A DNA stretch of 64,000 nucleotides from the NCBI RefSeq assembly GCF_000014225.1, contig NC_008228.1:868001-932000 (forward strand). The letters run 5' to 3'. How positions within the stretch are numbered: the first letter of the stretch is position 1; the number at the start of each line of letters is the position of its first letter. Position numbers and translations under genes: made by a program. Of the stretch, positions 61,370 through 64,000 are shown piece after piece. Source of the stretch: Paraglaciecola sp. T6c. GTDB taxonomy: Bacteria; Pseudomonadota; Gammaproteobacteria; Enterobacterales; Alteromonadaceae. The notes under the pieces were generated by a model. That model was not told the DNA's origin. It was given only the letters and a program-made list of their open reading frames with translations, and searched no databases.

Positions 61370-63946
61370 ATGAAAAAATGGTCATTCATCGTATTGCTAT
61401 ATGGCTGCCTGAGCAGCTGCGTTTTAGCCGATACCGAAGCAAGAAAAACGATAGATTTCAATTTTGACTGGCAGTTCCATCTTGGTGAAGTAGAAGGAGC
61501 CTTTATCCCTGATAACGCTGAAGGCGTTGAGTGGGAGCGAGTAAGGTTACCTCATGATTGGTCGGTCGATTTACCCTATTCACAAGAAAAAAGCGCATCA
61601 AGCACCGGCTTTAAAGCAGGTGGAATAGGCTGGTATCGAAAGCCATTTTCGCTGTCTCAAAGTGACATGAACAAAGCCATGTGGTTCGAATTTGACGGCA
61701 TTTATAACAATGCTGAAATTTGGATAAACGGCCACTTTGCAGGGCGACGTCCCAGCGGCTACAGCAGCTTTGCTATCGATCTGTCAGCACATGCGTTAGC
61801 GGGCAAAAACATGGTCACCGTCAAAGTGAATCGCACTGCCTACAATGACGCAAGATGGTATACCGGCTCTGGCATATACCGTGACGTTCGATTGGTGAAA
61901 GCCAATCAAAATCATATTGAACATTGGGGAGTTCAAGTCTTAACGCCTAAGGTCAGCGCCGATAAAGCAAGTGTTTCTGTCCGTGCTGAGTTGGCACTCA
62001 CTGACCTTGCACTCTCTGGTATAAATGAAGCTAAAGAGTCTAATAGCTCGAACTTATATCTAGATGTCCAAATCTTAGACCCAGATGGTAAGCAAGTTGC
62101 TGCATCAAAAACTAAGCTCAAACAAGGCCAGGCAACTGTAATAAACAGTGAACTGCAGTTGCAGCGTCCCCAGCTGTGGACGCTTGAACAACCGAACTTG
62201 TACACCGCTAAGGTGGCGCTGCGCAGTAAACTGGGAGTTGTCGATTCAACCGAAACGCAATTTGGCGTAAGAAGCCTTGCTTTCGATCCAGACCAAGGCT
62301 TTTTACTTAATGGCAAAAGCACTGAGTTTAAAGGTGTCAATTTGCATCATGATGCAGGGGCCGTGGGGGCAGCCGTGCCAAAAGAAATTTGGCGTTACCG
62401 CCTAGAAAAGCTTCAATCTGTTGGAGTGAATGCCCTGCGATTGGCACACAACCCCCACTCGACAGATCTGCTCGATTTAGCTGACGAGATGGGCTTTTTA
62501 GTCATCGCTGAAATGTTTGATGATTGGTTGCGCCCGAAAGACAAGAGCGTGGTATTTTTAAGCGATAACGCCGGCAAGGGAGATGCGGTTAAATCCTACA
62601 CTGAGCATTTCCCCCAATGGGCCGAGCGCGACCTAAGCGATTTGATCCGTCGTGATTTTAATCATCCCTCCGTCATCATGTGGAGTATCGGTAATGAAAT
62701 CGAGTGGACATACCCTTACTACAATGCGTCTCAACAATGGGATGGTGACAAAAAAGATTATCACGGCAAAAACCCACCTGTTTACGACCCTATCAGGGTA
62801 CGCAAAGAATTTGATAACAACAAAGGTCAAGAAGTCGACCATCTTGCGCGAACGGCCAAATACCTAGCAAACATCGTTAAAAAGCTCGATGTATCACGAC
62901 CCGTTACCGCTGGCATGGTCACCCCATCAGTGAACTTTGTAAGCGGCTATGCCGATGCTCTTGACGTAGCGGGCTTTAATTATCGCTCGCAAGAGTACGA
63001 CGCAGCCCACGAGATGTACCCAGATAAACCAATTTATGGCTCGGAAAACTGGGGCACGTGGCCAGAATGGAAAGCAGCCAAAGATCGTGCATTCGTGCCG
63101 GGCATTTTTATTTGGACAGGCTTCGCATACAAAGGCGAGGCAGGGCCTTGGCCGCGCAAAGGATTAGAGATTTCCTTGTTCGACTATGCGGGCAATAAAA
63201 CCCCTCGTGGTCATCAGTTTGAAGGGTTTTGGGTTGACGAACCTAAGGTTTATTTGGCGACCATAGAGGCCGCTGAATCTGAGTACCAGTTTAATGAACA
63301 AGAAGGTTGGGTGTTTACCGAACGTGCTCACCCTATTGAAAAAATGCAGTGGCTTAGAGCATGGGAATGGTATGACGTTGACGATAGCTGGAACTATCAA
63401 CCGCAACAAGACGTTATCGTTCACGTTTATTCAAACACCGAGCAAAGTGAATTACTGTTAAACGGGGTTTCACTGGGCAAGCAATCTATCAGTGACGACA
63501 ATAACCGTATTTTATTTTGGCAGTTACCGTTCACAGCAGGCGAGCTAAAGGTCGTTGGTTACAATGATGGGCAGCCTGTTGCAGAGTACGCATTACATAC
63601 CCACCAAACTATCGCATCCATAGAACTCACGTCGACTAAAACCCAAATGCAAGCGGATCAGTACGATGTTGCTCATGTGCATGTCAGGTTGGTGGATAAA
63701 AACGGCAACACCGTCCTTAACCATGATGACAGCGTACGCTTTAGTGTGTCTGGTCCTGGCACCTTACTGGCTGTGGACAACGGTTGGGAGAACAGCGTAC
63801 AAGACGAACGTGCAGATAATATTTTACCTCACCAAGGGCGAGCCTTAGCCATTATTCAGTCTACTGACCTAGCGGGAGACATTACCTTACGGGTGGATAC
63901 CCAAGGTGCTGAGCCTGTTTTTATAACCTTGAACAGCAGTAAATAA
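61370..63946 (+). CDS. Secreted glycoside hydrolase family 2 enzyme, beta-galactosidase-like
   Basis: An 858-residue exported GH2 enzyme. The signal could be type I (cleavage after VLA) or lipoprotein (LSSC at Cys17). Order: jelly-roll sugar-binding domain (about 25-185), Ig-like domain (185-305), TIM barrel (305-610), then beta-sandwich domains of the DUF4982 and Big type. Acid/base Glu443 lies in WSIGNEIEW and nucleophile Glu559 in YGSENWG. The family removes terminal beta-galactosyl (or related) residues. Its place in an L-galactose/sulfatase locus suggests action on red-algal galactan oligosaccharides. Confidence 0.92.
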   Translation: MKKWSFIVLLYGCLSSCVLADTEARKTIDFNFDWQFHLGEVEGAFIPDNAEGVEWERVRLPHDWSVDLPYSQEKSASSTGFKAGGIGWYRKPFSLSQSDMNKAMWFEFDGIYNNAEIWINGHFAGRRPSGYSSFAIDLSAHALAGKNMVTVKVNRTAYNDARWYTGSGIYRDVRLVKANQNHIEHWGVQVLTPKVSADKASVSVRAELALTDLALSGINEAKESNSSNLYLDVQILDPDGKQVAASKTKLKQGQATVINSELQLQRPQLWTLEQPNLYTAKVALRSKLGVVDSTETQFGVRSLAFDPDQGFLLNGKSTEFKGVNLHHDAGAVGAAVPKEIWRYRLEKLQSVGVNALRLAHNPHSTDLLDLADEMGFLVIAEMFDDWLRPKDKSVVFLSDNAGKGDAVKSYTEHFPQWAERDLSDLIRRDFNHPSVIMWSIGNEIEWTYPYYNASQQWDGDKKDYHGKNPPVYDPIRVRKEFDNNKGQEVDHLARTAKYLANIVKKLDVSRPVTAGMVTPSVNFVSGYADALDVAGFNYRSQEYDAAHEMYPDKPIYGSENWGTWPEWKAAKDRAFVPGIFIWTGFAYKGEAGPWPRKGLEISLFDYAGNKTPRGHQFEGFWVDEPKVYLATIEAAESEYQFNEQEGWVFTERAHPIEKMQWLRAWEWYDVDDSWNYQPQQDVIVHVYSNTEQSELLLNGVSLGKQSISDDNNRILFWQLPFTAGELKVVGYNDGQPVAEYALHTHQTIASIELTSTKTQMQADQYDVAHVHVRLVDKNGNTVLNHDDSVRFSVSGPGTLLAVDNGWENSVQDERADNILPHQGRALAIIQSTDLAGDITLRVDTQGAEPVFITLNSSK

Positions 63947-63958
63947 GGCGTTTTGAGC

Positions 63959-64000
63959 ATGAAACTAATATTAAAAGCGACAATGAAGGCGATGGTCAGC
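63959..64000 (+). CDS. Start of a further gene (partial)
   Basis: ATG 63959 begins 14 codons (MKLILKATMKAMVS) that run off the window, 12 bases after the GH2 stop. The basic, hydrophobic beginning fits a signal peptide or membrane protein. No family can be named from this. Confidence 0.4.
   Translation, partial: MKLILKATMKAMVS

Overview
The window looks like chromosomal DNA of a marine, polysaccharide-degrading gammaproteobacterium of the Alteromonadaceae (Paraglaciecola/Glaciecola-like). This is inferred from gene content: two TonB-dependent receptors, a TPR-sulfotransferase, PEP-CTERM proteins, a sulfatase, a GH2 galactosidase-like enzyme, flavin-dependent halogenase homologues, and housekeeping genes (nadA, nlpI, cdd, topB, yegD-like) of gammaproteobacterial type. 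No prophage, insertion sequence with a transposase, rRNA or CRISPR array was seen. One tRNA gene (tRNA-Ser, GGA) is present.

Layout. 1-4.5 kb: a truncated AAA/LuxR-type ATPase regulator, a DUF4405 membrane cytochrome-like pair, and a BLUF photoreceptor divergent from a sensor histidine kinase. 4.6-7 kb: a large catalase (katE) behind a sigma-54-type promoter. 7.4-12.6 kb: a TonB-dependent receptor, a TPR-sulfotransferase, and the wreck of a second sulfotransferase broken by a short repeat element. 12.9-18.7 kb: an SDR oxidoreductase, a TRAP transporter (dctPQM), an AraC regulator and a DMT-family permease. 19-24.8 kb: a PEP-CTERM protein, topoisomerase III and a Tat-exported PhoD-like phosphatase. 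25-31 kb: an NCS1-type permease with mannitol 2-dehydrogenase, a YegD-like Hsp70 and an unknown membrane-anchored protein. 31.2-39.7 kb (minus strand): an ECF sigma factor / FecR / STN-containing TonB receptor set followed by a secreted phosphoesterase, a YHYH lipoprotein and a small anchored protein. 39.9-42 kb: two paralogous PEP-CTERM proteins. 42.3-47 kb: cdd, nlpI, a zincin-like protein, nadA and a HAD phosphatase. 47.2-47.8 kb: three perfect-period 138-bp repeats leading into tRNA-Ser.

47.9-64 kb is a carbohydrate-utilisation locus: lipoprotein sulfatase, IclR regulator, L-galactonate 5-dehydrogenase-like ADH, COG3618 lactonase, L-galactose/L-fucose dehydrogenase-like aldo-keto reductase, UxaA-type altronate dehydratase, FucP-type symporter, two halogenase homologues and a secreted GH2 enzyme. 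Together these fit uptake and oxidation of L-galactose (L-galactose, L-galactonolactone, L-galactonate, D-tagaturonate, then D-altronate to KDG), a sugar of agar/porphyran-type red algal galactans. The tagaturonate reductase step is not in the window.

The most notable non-coding signals are: (1) the 138-bp tandem repeats that each restate the 5' end of the adjacent tRNA; (2) sigma-54-type GG-N10-GC promoters upstream of katE and of all three PEP-CTERM genes, with GTGTA-N7-TACAY-like boxes upstream of katE and two of the PEP-CTERM genes; (3) a 266-bp MITE-like element with 23-bp terminal inverted repeats, a partial copy of which interrupts the sulfotransferase pseudogene; (4) three 19-bp direct repeats in front of the GH2 gene. 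All functional statements are read from sequence by eye and family knowledge; no search was run.
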